Source: Chondrinema litorale (GTDB lineage Bacteria; Bacteroidota; Bacteroidia; Cytophagales; Flammeovirgaceae). Taken from it: a stretch of 64,000 nt of DNA. A program made the translations under genes and the position numbers. Location of the stretch: contig NZ_CP111043.1 of the NCBI RefSeq assembly GCF_026250525.1, positions 372,001 to 436,000 on the forward strand, in the 5' to 3' direction. The notes under the pieces are model-generated. The model saw only the letters and a list, made by a program, of their open reading frames with translations. It made no database searches and had not been told where the DNA came from. Shown here piece by piece: positions 50,991 through 60,979 of the stretch. Position 1 is the stretch's first letter. The number at the start of each line of letters is the position of its first letter.

Positions 50991-53987
50991 TTAGAAATTA
51001 AATTTCAACCCCATTGTATAAGTTTTAAGCGGAGGAGTTGTAGGATCAAAATATCCATCTGAATCTACCTCAGGATCAAATTCCAAGTCATCATCGTAGG
51101 TATATGTCCAAAGATTTGAACCTCTTAAATATATATTTACATTACTAACCTTAATATGATTTGTTATTTTATCAGGTATGTTATATCCAATTGTTACATT
51201 TCTCAATCTTAAATAACTACCATCATATAAGAACCGACTTGATTGAGAATATGAATTATCATCCCTACCATAAAATAATTTTGGATTTTTAGCAGTGTCA
51301 CCTGATTGTTGCCACCTATCATAGTAAACCATTGCATAATTATTTCTTCCTATACCATAATTACCATCTGTATACAAATATTTAGAATAAGAATCGTAAA
51401 TCTGGTTACCAAACGAGTAGAATAAGTTAGCAGAAAAATAGATACCCTTATAATTTAAATTAGTATTGATACCGCCATATAAGTTTGGCATTCTTCCTCC
51501 ATGGTATACATATTCTGCTGAATTGTAATCGGTTGTTGTTTCTTCACTTTCATCATTTACATACCAAAGTGGACTTCCTGTTTCTGAATCTACACCAGCC
51601 CATTTTGGCATATACCAAGTATATGCTTCTTTACCTTCTTCTAATCTTTGATCTGTTCCACTTTCTAATAATTGTCCTGCATCATCTGTTAAACTCTTTA
51701 CTTCATTTCTAATATATGACAAGTTACCACCCAAACTCCACGACAAATTCTTTGTCTGAATTACATCTACATTTAATGAAACTTCAATTCCATCATTAAC
51801 CATTCTTCCAACATTAAATGTTTGTTCATCAAAGCCTGTTGTAAATGATAAAGGTACATCCAGTAACATATCATAAGTTTCTCTATTAAAATATTCTATA
51901 GTACCTGATACTCTATTTACAATTTCAAAATCTATCCCAATGTCAAATACATTAGATTTCTCCCACGTTAGATCTGTATTTCCCATTTGAGAAATATAAG
52001 TTCCTGATGCTCCATTATATGCTTTATCATAACTTAATGTAGATTGATACTGATTAAGATCTATATCACTATTACCTGTTTTACCAAAAGAAACACGTAG
52101 TTTAGCTAGATTTAACCAATCTAAATCCATCAGATTTGAGAAAACTAAAGAGGCACCTAAAGAACCAAATGTCCCCCAACGATAATCATTTGCAAACTTT
52201 GAAGAACCTTCAGTTCTTATTGTTCCATCTAGAAATAAGAAATCTTTAAAACCATAGTTAACAAGAAAAGTAACTGATTCTTGAGCCCAATCTTCCTTTT
52301 TAGAACTTGCCTCTGTAGTAGCAGCATTTGTCAAAGTATATAAACCATCTACAGCATAATCGTACCCATAACCATATAATAAATACTTTTTATTCTTTTG
52401 CCCTTCATGAATTAATTTAAAGCTTAATTTATTATCTGAGTTTACATCAAAATTATATGACAACATATTTTGCCAAACATAATTTAAATTTCTAGTTGTA
52501 TATTCAGACTCTTGAGCATTTGCTGTTTCACCATCACCTTCGTATCTACTATCGTAATGCTGCTCTTCATTATAAGCGAAATCAACACCTAACTTAGACG
52601 TAAAATTTAAATTTTGAAGAATATCAACAGAAAGACTTGTATTGTTTAAAAGTCTAGTCATACTTAATTGATCACGATCCCATTCTGCCTGTGCAAGTGG
52701 ATTGTTCATCTTAGTTAAATCCGTATTATATGAACCATCTTCATTATAAGGACTTTCAATAGGTAGCAAATTATATGACTGATAAATAGGAGAAGAGTAG
52801 TATCCTGAACCTTCTAAATACCCTTTTTGTGTAGTATTTGAACCAGTAAAAGTTGATGAAAGATTAATTTTGTCAGATAATTGTCGCGAAACACTTAATT
52901 TACCAGAGATTCTTTTTAGAGAAGAAGCGATAACATATGAATCTGAATTGTAATAACCTAGTGATGCATACATGTTCCCTTTTTCAGTTCCACTTGTCAT
53001 AGATATATTATAATTCTGATAATTAGCATGATCATTTGTAATTATATCTTTCCAATCTGTATCAGTTTCACCATCCCACAATGCATCCCAATCTGGAACA
53101 GCACTAGCTTGAATGGAATCTACAGCTAAGGCATTTGCATAAGCTTCTTGATTCACTTCCATAAATTGAGAAGCATTTAACAATGGGATTCCGTCTGTGG
53201 CTTGTTTTACAATGCCATATTCAAAATTTGCAGAGTAAGTCGCCTTACCACTTTTCCCTTTTTTGGTTGTTATTACAATTACACCATTAGTACCTCTAGC
53301 ACCGTACATTGCTGTAGAAGCCGCATCTTTTAGTACAGTAATACTTTCGATATCAGCTGGGTTTATTGATGCTAAAGCATTAAATGAACTAGTGCTTGAA
53401 CTGGCACTTAAATCTCCAGAGACAACTGGAACACCATCAATAACATATAATGGATCGTTACCTGCATTTAATGAGCTTATACCTCTAATTCTTATATCTT
53501 GAGCAGCACCAGGAGTACCTGAACTTGCTCTCAAGTTTAACCCAGCAACATTACCTTGTAATGCTTGATCTACTGTTGTTAATGGTGCTTGTAAAACTTC
53601 GGTACTTACTTGTACAGCAGAACCTGAAAATGAATCTTTATCTCTCGTATCGTAACCTAATACCACAATCTCACTTAGCTCTTCTACATCTTCTGCCAGT
53701 GAAATAGTGAAATTAGATTTTGAGCCAATTTCAACTTCTTGAGTCTTAAAACCTATGTAGGTGAATAATAACACACTACCTCCTTGAGGAACTGTTAATC
53801 TAAAATTGCCATCAAAGTCTGAAATAGTACCCACAGTGGTACCTTTCACAATGATGTTTACGCCTGGTAACGGAGATTCGTCTGAGGCAGATTTAATACT
53901 TCCCGTTATGGTTCGATCTTGCGCAAAGCCCACACTCAGGCTAAAAACCAATAAAATGGTTTGCAAATAAGGGATTAATTTAATCAT
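50991..53987 (-). CDS. SusC/RagA-family TonB-dependent outer-membrane transporter, cassette 1
   Basis: The 998-residue protein is a full-length SusC. A signal peptide (LQTILLVFSLSVGFAQ) is followed by a CarboxypepD_reg-like domain (RTITGSIKSASDESPLPGVNIIVKGTTVGTISDFDGNF, about 24-105). The TonB-box region has EIVVLGYDTRDKDSFSGS, and the plug domain carries the SusC signature ALQGNVAGLNLRASSGTPGAAQDIRIRGISSL. The rest is the 22-strand barrel, ending in the aromatic MGLKFNF. No N-terminal STN domain is present, so it should not signal through an anti-sigma factor. It is the first gene of its cassette; a TTG-N20-TATATTTG promoter lies about 430 bases upstream. Confidence 0.96.
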   Translation of the reverse strand: MIKLIPYLQTILLVFSLSVGFAQDRTITGSIKSASDESPLPGVNIIVKGTTVGTISDFDGNFRLTVPQGGSVLLFTYIGFKTQEVEIGSKSNFTISLAEDVEELSEIVVLGYDTRDKDSFSGSAVQVSTEVLQAPLTTVDQALQGNVAGLNLRASSGTPGAAQDIRIRGISSLNAGNDPLYVIDGVPVVSGDLSASSSTSSFNALASINPADIESITVLKDAASTAMYGARGTNGVIVITTKKGKSGKATYSANFEYGIVKQATDGIPLLNASQFMEVNQEAYANALAVDSIQASAVPDWDALWDGETDTDWKDIITNDHANYQNYNISMTSGTEKGNMYASLGYYNSDSYVIASSLKRISGKLSVSRQLSDKINLSSTFTGSNTTQKGYLEGSGYYSSPIYQSYNLLPIESPYNEDGSYNTDLTKMNNPLAQAEWDRDQLSMTRLLNNTSLSVDILQNLNFTSKLGVDFAYNEEQHYDSRYEGDGETANAQESEYTTRNLNYVWQNMLSYNFDVNSDNKLSFKLIHEGQKNKKYLLYGYGYDYAVDGLYTLTNAATTEASSKKEDWAQESVTFLVNYGFKDFLFLDGTIRTEGSSKFANDYRWGTFGSLGASLVFSNLMDLDWLNLAKLRVSFGKTGNSDIDLNQYQSTLSYDKAYNGASGTYISQMGNTDLTWEKSNVFDIGIDFEIVNRVSGTIEYFNRETYDMLLDVPLSFTTGFDEQTFNVGRMVNDGIEVSLNVDVIQTKNLSWSLGGNLSYIRNEVKSLTDDAGQLLESGTDQRLEEGKEAYTWYMPKWAGVDSETGSPLWYVNDESEETTTDYNSAEYVYHGGRMPNLYGGINTNLNYKGIYFSANLFYSFGNQIYDSYSKYLYTDGNYGIGRNNYAMVYYDRWQQSGDTAKNPKLFYGRDDNSYSQSSRFLYDGSYLRLRNVTIGYNIPDKITNHIKVSNVNIYLRGSNLWTYTYDDDLEFDPEVDSDGYFDPTTPPLKTYTMGLKFNF

Positions 53988-54574
53988 GAATGAATAATTA
54001 TAGTTATATATGATTTACACTTTGATTTGATTGTGCGATATCAGGTAGGCAGTTGCGCTATATAAAACCAGCAAAGACTACTTAAATTAAATTTTAAGCA
54101 TAGCTATGGAGTGCTTCTTCTTGATTGAAGAAGTAAAATGGAAGTATAAAAATGTAAGCTAGGAATTGACTATTATATCAATTCAATATGATAATGATAG
54201 TATGATAGAGATAGGAATGAACTGCCTTTTGACCCGAACTTAATAGTATTTGTATTTCTTAAATACCAGATTAAGCTAGTTTAAAATACTTATACAGGTC
54301 AAGAAGAAAATTGATGTGTAAGAGGAAAAATCAATTTTGAAAAAAGAGGTCGATCGTTGTTGTTGAGTTGAATTTGACGCTTCATGTTTGATAATTGTTT
54401 GTAAGTTTTAACTGGTTGATGCATCAAATATATTCTTTACATTTTATTTTAACAATTTTGTTAAATGATTTTTATAATAGAATTGTAATATTATTTCAAA
54501 GTATATTCATATTGTAACTATTGTTTATGAATTTATTATTAATATCTACTTAATGAGTAGGAAAAGTCATTATT
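53988..54574 (-). other. long upstream region of susC cassette 1
   Basis: About 590 gene-free bases separate susC 1 from the cassette 2 terminator. On the transcribed strand there is a promoter match at 54425-54455 and at least two hairpins within the implied leader: CTTCTTC/GAAGAAG (54114-54120 with 54127-54133, loop TTGATT) and GAATTGA/TCAATTC (54163-54169 with 54178-54184, 8-base loop). I see no ORF worth reporting. The leader shows no clear sequence similarity to that of cassette 2. Confidence 0.55.
54425..54455 (-). promoter_or_regulatory. candidate promoter of susCD cassette 1
   Basis: On the minus strand a TTG (54455-54453) is followed after 20 bases by TATATTTG (54432-54425), a perfect -7 element. 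A start near 54418 implies a leader of about 430 bases before the susC ATG. Confidence 0.5.
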
Positions 54575-54612
54575 AGAAAACGGCTAACTCTGTAGAGAGT
54601 TAGCCGTTTTCT
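54575..54612 (-). terminator. terminator of susCD cassette 2
   Basis: A 17-base perfect stem, 54575-54591 with 54596-54612, core ACGGCTAACTCT, loop of four. It lies 16 bases after the stop codon of susD 2. Its sequence is unlike the terminators of cassettes 1 and 3. Confidence 0.85.
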
Positions 54613-54627
54613 TGAAGCAAGATAAGA

Positions 54628-56010
54628 TTAATAATCTTTGTTCTGCACCATATTAGAGTTTGCATCTAACTCTGATACAGGAATTGCAAATGCATAGTTA
54701 TAACTACCAAACTCAGGACCACCATGAGTTTGTCTTATAGCATCTACTAATGGAATATCACTACCAGTTCTGGCTAAATCATTAAACCTGAAACCTTCGA
54801 AACACAACTCTTTTCGTCTCTCCAACAACACATTGGCTTTAGTAGCCTCAGTGTAAAGCGCTGCACTTCTGTTAGAAGGAATTTGATTTAACACATCCAA
54901 AGCTGCAGCATCGCCCAACTCTACCAGGCTTTCGGCATAAAGTAATACAATTTCCTCGTATCTAATCAATGGAATATTATCAGAATAATCTGCTGAAGGA
55001 TACTTTCCTATATTTCTTAGGTAACTTCCATCATTTGCAATCATCGCTTCAGAACCTCTAATATCACCTTCATCAAATATGGAAAGGATATCTTCCAAAG
55101 CAGCAACATCGCCATAAGACGTGCCTCTGTACATATTTTGCAAACCATTAATACTTGCATTATCTGTACTACTATAAGCTAGCTCGAAAATGGAATTAGC
55201 AGAATTATCTATTGCCCAAGAAACTACATAAGTATCAGCATCTAGTATTGAGTAATTACCAGAGTTTATTATAACTTCAGCAGCAGATTTTACTATGCTC
55301 CAATCTCCAAAATAAGCAGCCACTCTTGCTTTAAGAGCCTGAGCAGCATAAGTACTCAAGTATTGTGCATCGCCAGCATTTAAAGATTCACTCATTATTG
55401 ATAAAGCCATATCTAAATCGCTCATAATAAATGTATAAACTTCATCTACTGTATTTCTTGTAGGTGATAATTCCTCGCCTTTGTATGTTGTTACATAAGG
55501 AATTCCAGCAGTGCCAAGAGCACCACCAACCGTAACAAATTGTTGTCCGTACAGCTTTAACAAATCGAAATGTGCCAGCGCTCTTCCAATATATGCAGCT
55601 CCAACTAAATAATTCATTTCATCAATATCTCCTTCTAGCTCTGCAGGGTCTAGAGCAATAACAATGTTGGCAGAAGCAATAACTTCGTACATTCTGCTCC
55701 AAGTATTGAGTGCGTAGGAATCAGACTCTCCAACTGTCATAGCGGCTGGGGTAACAAATCTTCCCGAATTGCCATTTGAGTAACAGTTATCAGATCTTAC
55801 TTCATTATAAATGATATAATCTCTTCCATAATAAGAACTACTAGTAAACCTATTATACATCCCATTAATTAAACCCGCCATGTCCTCTTGAGATGCAATA
55901 CTAGTTTCAACATCTTTAGCAGAAGCCAATGTTGGTTCTAAGTCATCTTCTGTACAAGCAGAAAAAAGAAGTATTAATGATACTATTAATATATACCAAG
56001 TATTTTTCAT
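54628..56010 (-). CDS. SusD/RagB-family outer-membrane lipoprotein, cassette 2
   Basis: The 460-residue protein has lipidated Cys19 after ILIVSLILLFSAC, then EDDLEPTLASAKDVETSIASQEDMAGLINGMYNRF. SusD landmarks are SSSYYGRDYIIYNEVRSDNCYSN, YEVIASANIVIALD, GAAYIGRALAHFDLLKLYGQQFV, IPLIRYEEIVLLYAESLVELG, VLLERRKELCFEGFRFNDLARTG and the C-terminal AFAIPVSELDANSNMVQNKDY. It follows its susC by four bases. Compared by eye with the cassette 3 protein most differences are conservative or absent, and the N-terminal 45 residues are nearly the same, which points to a fairly recent duplication. It is intact and should be functional. Confidence 0.95.
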   Translation of the reverse strand: MKNTWYILIVSLILLFSACTEDDLEPTLASAKDVETSIASQEDMAGLINGMYNRFTSSSYYGRDYIIYNEVRSDNCYSNGNSGRFVTPAAMTVGESDSYALNTWSRMYEVIASANIVIALDPAELEGDIDEMNYLVGAAYIGRALAHFDLLKLYGQQFVTVGGALGTAGIPYVTTYKGEELSPTRNTVDEVYTFIMSDLDMALSIMSESLNAGDAQYLSTYAAQALKARVAAYFGDWSIVKSAAEVIINSGNYSILDADTYVVSWAIDNSANSIFELAYSSTDNASINGLQNMYRGTSYGDVAALEDILSIFDEGDIRGSEAMIANDGSYLRNIGKYPSADYSDNIPLIRYEEIVLLYAESLVELGDAAALDVLNQIPSNRSAALYTEATKANVLLERRKELCFEGFRFNDLARTGSDIPLVDAIRQTHGGPEFGSYNYAFAIPVSELDANSNMVQNKDY

Positions 56011-56014
56011 GTCA

Positions 56015-59000
56015 TTAGAAATTTAGATTTAAACCAAAGATGATTGATTTTACAGGTGGGGTTGTAAGTCTGGTAAAGCCATCTGCACGTACTTCTGGGT
56101 CGTATTCTAGCCTATCGTCTTTTACCCAAGTAAACAGATTGGTACCTCTTGCATAAATTGAAAGAGATTCAATTTTAAGTGGAGCTATCAAAGATGCAGG
56201 TAATTTGTAACCTATTACGATATCTTTTACTCTCATATAATCTCCATCGTACAAGAATCTGTCTGATGTTCTAGAATCATCATTAGTCCCAAATACTACT
56301 TTAGGCACATCAGTAATATCTCCTGGTTGTTGCCATCTGTCCATCATAGCTTCCACACCATTGTAATATAATGTAGTGTAATAACCAGAATGGCGTGTGT
56401 AGAAAGACCAATCTTCATACACTTTATGACCACCAGCAAAATATAGGTTAACATCTAAATAAACACCTTTAAAATCTAAATGTGTGTTTAATCCACCAGT
56501 AAATTTAGGGATGGCACTTCCACCAACATACACTTGTTCTGCATCATAATAACTTTCTGTAACTTCATCACTTTCATCATTTACATACCACTGAGCACTT
56601 CCATTATCTGGGTTTACACCTGCCCATTTTCTCATATACCATGCATAAACTGGTTGTCCCACTTCTACCTTTCTAGAACCTGAAGTAATGGTAATATCTT
56701 CTCCACTAGAACTTTTAGCCAGTTCTGTTACTTCGTTTTCTACTGTAGCAACATTGGCAGAAACTCTGAAGTTGAAATCATTCTGACGGATAATATCAAA
56801 GCTAATTAAAGCCTCAATACCTTTATTTACCATCGTTCCTACGTTTTGAGTAATCTCTTCGTGGCCGGTGGTTCTAGACAAAGGTACATCTTGCAACAAG
56901 TCGAATGTCTCTTTATAATAGTATGCAAGTGAACCGCTTATGCGATCTTTAAACAAAGAATAATCGATACCTAAATCCAATGTTTTGTTTTTCTCCCAAG
57001 TAAGGTTTGTGTTACCAAACTGTCCAGGATAAACAGCGCCTTCATCATTGTAATTTGCATCGTATTGTAGCAATGCTTGATATTTATTAATGTCGATATT
57101 AGAGTTTCCTGAAAGGCCGTAAGAAGCTCGTAGTTTTAAAGAGTTTACAAAGTTGGCATTAGACAGAAATGTTTCTTCAGAAATGTTCCAAGCTGCTCCT
57201 ACTGACCAGAATCCACCATATCTCAATCCCTCTGCAAACTTAGAAGAACCCTCATATCTATAAGTAAAATCTGCTACATATTTTCCTTGATAGTTATAGT
57301 TTACCATACCCAAATATGAAGAGTTTGACCAATCTTCGAAGTCAGAACTTGCATCGTAGTTAGCACTCGCGCTAGATACATAAGTTAAACCAGCAGCAGG
57401 AAAATTCTCACCATAAGAGTATACAGAATAGAATTTATTTTTTTGGTATTCCATGAGCGCAAGCACACCAAAGTTATGACCATTTACACTATAGGAGTAA
57501 TCCAAAGAATTTTGAGCAACATAATTAAAGTTTCTTCTATCATTTTGAGAAGCATCACCACCTACATCTACACCACCTCCGTGCACATCGTCTTCAAAAG
57601 AGTGCAAAGAAGCCAAGTTAAAATCTGCACTAAATAGTGTTTTAAACTTTAAGTTTTCAATAATTTCAAACTCTAATGATGAGTTGTTGAGTAACCTTGT
57701 AAGATTACTTTTATTAAAAGTATTTTGCTGCGTATAAACCGTATTATATACTGATGTGCCCAAGTTTGTATTGATGCTACCATCTTCGTTATACGGTTGC
57801 TCCCAAGGGCTCATAAAGTATTTAGTAAGGTGTGGATTAGCAAAGTAAGACGATTGCTCTAAAAAGCCATTTTGTATTGTGTTAGCAATTGTGGTATTTG
57901 TAGTAAATACTAGTTTTTCAGTTAGGTTTCTGTTGTAATTTAATTTGGCTGTGAATCTTTCAAAATCAGAACCTATAACAGTTGCTTCAGTTTTATTATA
58001 ACCGATGGATGCATAAAAAGAAGAAATTCCGTCACCTCCAGATGCTGCTACATCATAATTTTGAACAACAGCATCTTTATTGGTTACAGCGTCTGCCCAA
58101 TTACCATCTTCCCCATTCCAGTTTTGCAAACTTCCTCCATCAACGTTATTCTCAACCATAAAGTCATAGGCGCCATCTTGGGTAAAACCTTCGCTATCAC
58201 CAAAGGTATTATAAATAGCATTTAATAAAAGTTCGGCTCTTTGATCTCCATTTAATGGTGTTAAACCGTCTACTGCATTATTTTGGAAACCATAAGAAGC
58301 ACTTGCAGAAAACTTCGTTTTGCCTGAATTACCTTTTTTGGTAGTAATTACAATTACTCCATTAGAACCTCTAGCTCCATAAGCTGAAGTTGCAGAAGCA
58401 TCTTTTAAAACTGTAATACTCTCTATGTCATTACTGTTGATGGATGAAAGTGCACTTAAAGAACTGGTTGCAGTACTACCAGAAAAATCATTATTTATCA
58501 TTGGAACACCATCTATTACTATTAATGGTGCATTACCTGCTGTAATAGTTCCTACTCCCCTTATGCGAATATCTTGAGCAGAACCTGGTGTACCAGAAGA
58601 AGCTGAGATATTTAAACCAGGAACCTTACCCTGTAAAGCCTGATCAACAGAAGTTACTGGTACATCTTTTAGTTCATCCCCACCAACTTGAACTGTTGAG
58701 CCAGTTAATTCATTTTTACGCTTACTAGTGTAACCCATTACCATTACTTCTTCTAGTTCCGATATATCTTCTTTTAAAGAAATATCAAATGTGGTTTGAG
58801 CTCCTATCTCATTCTCTAAAGTTTCGAATCCGATATAGGTGAATATCAGCGTATTATACTCTTGGGGAACAGCCAATTTAAAATTCCCATCGATGTCTGA
58901 GATTGTTCCAATTGCTGTCCCTTTTACTACTACATTTACTCCGGGTAAAGGAGAATCGTCTGCTGAGGAAATGATTGTGCCGGAAATAGTCCGGTCTTGT

Positions 59001-59059
59001 GAAAAGCCCATAGAAAGGCCTAAAACCATAAAAATGGCTTGAAGGTAAAAGTACTTCAT
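56015..59059 (-). CDS. SusC/RagA-family TonB-dependent outer-membrane transporter, cassette 2
   Basis: The 1014-residue protein has a signal peptide (YLQAIFMVLGLSMGFSQ), a CarboxypepD_reg-like domain (RTISGTIISSADDSPLPGVNVVVKG), the TonB-box region EVMVMGYTSKRKNELTGS, the plug with ALQGKVPGLNISASSGTPGSAQDIRIRGVGTI, and a barrel ending FGLNLNF. It lacks an STN domain. Together with the susD four bases downstream it forms a complete uptake pair. It is a close paralogue of the frameshifted cassette 3 protein along its whole length, and a more distant one of cassette 1. A well-spaced promoter lies about 337 bases upstream, so the transcript has a long leader. Confidence 0.96.
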   Translation of the reverse strand: MKYFYLQAIFMVLGLSMGFSQDRTISGTIISSADDSPLPGVNVVVKGTAIGTISDIDGNFKLAVPQEYNTLIFTYIGFETLENEIGAQTTFDISLKEDISELEEVMVMGYTSKRKNELTGSTVQVGGDELKDVPVTSVDQALQGKVPGLNISASSGTPGSAQDIRIRGVGTITAGNAPLIVIDGVPMINNDFSGSTATSSLSALSSINSNDIESITVLKDASATSAYGARGSNGVIVITTKKGNSGKTKFSASASYGFQNNAVDGLTPLNGDQRAELLLNAIYNTFGDSEGFTQDGAYDFMVENNVDGGSLQNWNGEDGNWADAVTNKDAVVQNYDVAASGGDGISSFYASIGYNKTEATVIGSDFERFTAKLNYNRNLTEKLVFTTNTTIANTIQNGFLEQSSYFANPHLTKYFMSPWEQPYNEDGSINTNLGTSVYNTVYTQQNTFNKSNLTRLLNNSSLEFEIIENLKFKTLFSADFNLASLHSFEDDVHGGGVDVGGDASQNDRRNFNYVAQNSLDYSYSVNGHNFGVLALMEYQKNKFYSVYSYGENFPAAGLTYVSSASANYDASSDFEDWSNSSYLGMVNYNYQGKYVADFTYRYEGSSKFAEGLRYGGFWSVGAAWNISEETFLSNANFVNSLKLRASYGLSGNSNIDINKYQALLQYDANYNDEGAVYPGQFGNTNLTWEKNKTLDLGIDYSLFKDRISGSLAYYYKETFDLLQDVPLSRTTGHEEITQNVGTMVNKGIEALISFDIIRQNDFNFRVSANVATVENEVTELAKSSSGEDITITSGSRKVEVGQPVYAWYMRKWAGVNPDNGSAQWYVNDESDEVTESYYDAEQVYVGGSAIPKFTGGLNTHLDFKGVYLDVNLYFAGGHKVYEDWSFYTRHSGYYTTLYYNGVEAMMDRWQQPGDITDVPKVVFGTNDDSRTSDRFLYDGDYMRVKDIVIGYKLPASLIAPLKIESLSIYARGTNLFTWVKDDRLEYDPEVRADGFTRLTTPPVKSIIFGLNLNF

Positions 59060-59534
59060 ACTAAAATAATTTGATTGTTATGCTATGTAGTTTTAGACAA
59101 AAACCAGCTAGTGTACTTATTTGCTAGGGTCAAACAAGTATTAGAATTATGGCAATAAAAATGACACTTAGTAACTAATTCTAATTAGAATATTATTGTA
59201 TTGAAGATAATTGGAGATGGGTACTTGATACTAAAAAAAACATCTTGTTATATCACTCATACAATGAGTATACAACTACATTAGTTATGTATCCTTAAAT
59301 GTTTTTTTATTGGTTATAAAATCGAGGAACGATGATATGATTTGTTACTGCAGTTGTTATTTGCTTGTTACTTATTATTCGAAGTATTGTTATAACAAAT
59401 ATATTTTATTTATCACAAGAAACAAGCATTTATAGCTTTTTTTTAGTAGAAAAGGGTGTGAGTTAAAAAATGTATACTTATATAAACCATGGAATATTTT
59501 CTAAATAGAATCAAAAAAATTGAGGCTTTACAAT
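59060..59534 (-). other. long upstream region of susC cassette 2
   Basis: Some 475 gene-free bases lie between susC 2 and the terminator of cassette 3. On the transcribed strand there is one strong promoter match at 59396-59425. The implied leader contains short CTAG-bearing inverted segments near 59108-59130, but no long perfect stem. I see no ORF in it. Confidence 0.55.
59396..59425 (-). promoter_or_regulatory. candidate promoter of susCD cassette 2
   Basis: On the minus strand a TTG (59425-59423) is followed after exactly 19 bases by TATATTTG (59403-59396). This is the best full match to the Bacteroidota -33/-7 consensus in the window. The transcript would start near 59389, about 330 bases before the susC ATG. 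Confidence 0.6.
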
Positions 59535-59569
59535 AAAAAAAGGAGCTATCTCAAAATTGAGATAACCCC
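59535..59569 (-). terminator. terminator of susCD cassette 3
   Basis: On the minus strand GGGGTTATCTCA pairs with TGAGATAGCTCC (two wobbles) around ATTT, followed by seven T. The stem is almost the same as the cassette 1 terminator. Confidence 0.8.
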
Positions 59570-59593
59570 TTCGATTTTCAACTTATCATCTAA

Positions 59594-60972
59594 TTAATAA
59601 TTCTTGTTCTGCACCATATTAGAGTTTGCATCTAATTCTGATACTGGTATAGCAAAAGCATAGTTATAGCTACCATATTCTGGGCCACCATGAGTTTGTC
59701 TTATGGCATCTACCAATGGAATATCATTTCCTGTTCTTGCTAAATCATTAAATCTGAAACCTTCAAAACATAGTTCTTTTCTTCTCTCCAACAACACATT
59801 TGCTTTAGTAGCTTCAGTGTAAAGCTCTGCATTTCTGTTAGTAGGAATTTGATTTAAAACACTTAGCGCAGAAGCATCGCCTAATTCAACTAAGCTTTCT
59901 GCATAAAGTAATACTACTTCTTCATACCTGATTATAGAAATATTATCTGAGTAATCTGATGAAGGTATATTTACCCATATTTCTTAGATAGCTACCATCA
60001 TTAGCCATCATATCTTCAGAACCTCTCACATCACCATCATCAAAAACACCTTGTAAGTTGTCTAACACCACAATATCTCCGTAAGAAGAACCTCTGTAAA
60101 TGTTTTTTAAACCATTGATACTCTCATTATCTGTGCTACTGAAAGCTAATTCGAAAATTGAGTTATCAGCATTATCAATCGTCCATGAATCTACATAAGC
60201 ATCAGCAGATACAATTGAATATAAACCAGAGTTTATAACAGTTTCAGCAGAAGTTTTTACTGTGCTCCAATCACCAAAGTATGCAGCAACTCTCGCTTTT
60301 AAAGCATAAGCAGCATATGTAGTAAAGCTTTGTGCATCAGCGCTGTTCAAGATTCATTCATTAAAGAAACAGCCATATCGAGGTCTGAAATGATGTTTGT
60401 ATAAACCTCAGTAACTGTGTTTCTCGCAGGTGAAAGATTTTCACCTTTGTAAGTAGTTACATAAGGGATACCAGTTGTACCTAAAGAACCTCCAACGTAT
60501 ACATTTTGCTGACCATATAATTTTAATAAGTCAAAGTGAGCTAATGCTCTACCAATGTATGCGACACCAATTAAGTGATTGATTTCATCAACATCTCCTT
60601 CAAGAGAAGCTGCATCTAGTGCGATTACGATGTTAGCAGAAGCGATAACTTCGTACATTTTGCTCCAAGTATTTAAAGCGTATGAATCAGACTCACCCAC
60701 CGTCATAGCAGCAGCAGTTACAAATCTACCTGAGTTACCATTTGAGTAGCAGTTGTCAGATCTTACTTCATTAAAAATGATATAGTCACGACCATAGTAA
60801 GAACTACTTGTAACCTGTTGTACATTCCATTTACCAAACCTTCTACGTCTTCTTGATTTGATATACTGGTTTCAACGTCTTTTGCTGTGGCAAGTGTAGG
60901 CTCTAAATCATCTTCAGAACAAGATGTAAAGACTATTGCCAGAGATATAAATAAGTACCAAATATTTTTCAT
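59594..60972 (-). pseudogene. SusD/RagB-family gene, cassette 3, with three frameshifts
   Basis: The start (MKNIWYLFISLAIVFTSC, lipidated Cys18) through the end (AFAIPVSELDANSNMVQNKNY) matches the cassette 2 SusD, but the frame breaks three times. At 60812-60813 a run of three A on the plus strand is reduced to two, giving NRLQVV where NRFTSSSYYG is expected. At 60349-60350 another A run is one short, changing NESLNSADAQ to a TGA stop. At about 59966 one extra base turns GKYPSSDYSDN into GKYTFIRLLR and a stop. After each shift the correct frame continues without stop. The gene is either a young pseudogene or intact with sequencing errors. It starts seven bases after its broken susC. Confidence 0.88.
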
Positions 60973-60979
60973 GCTGTTA

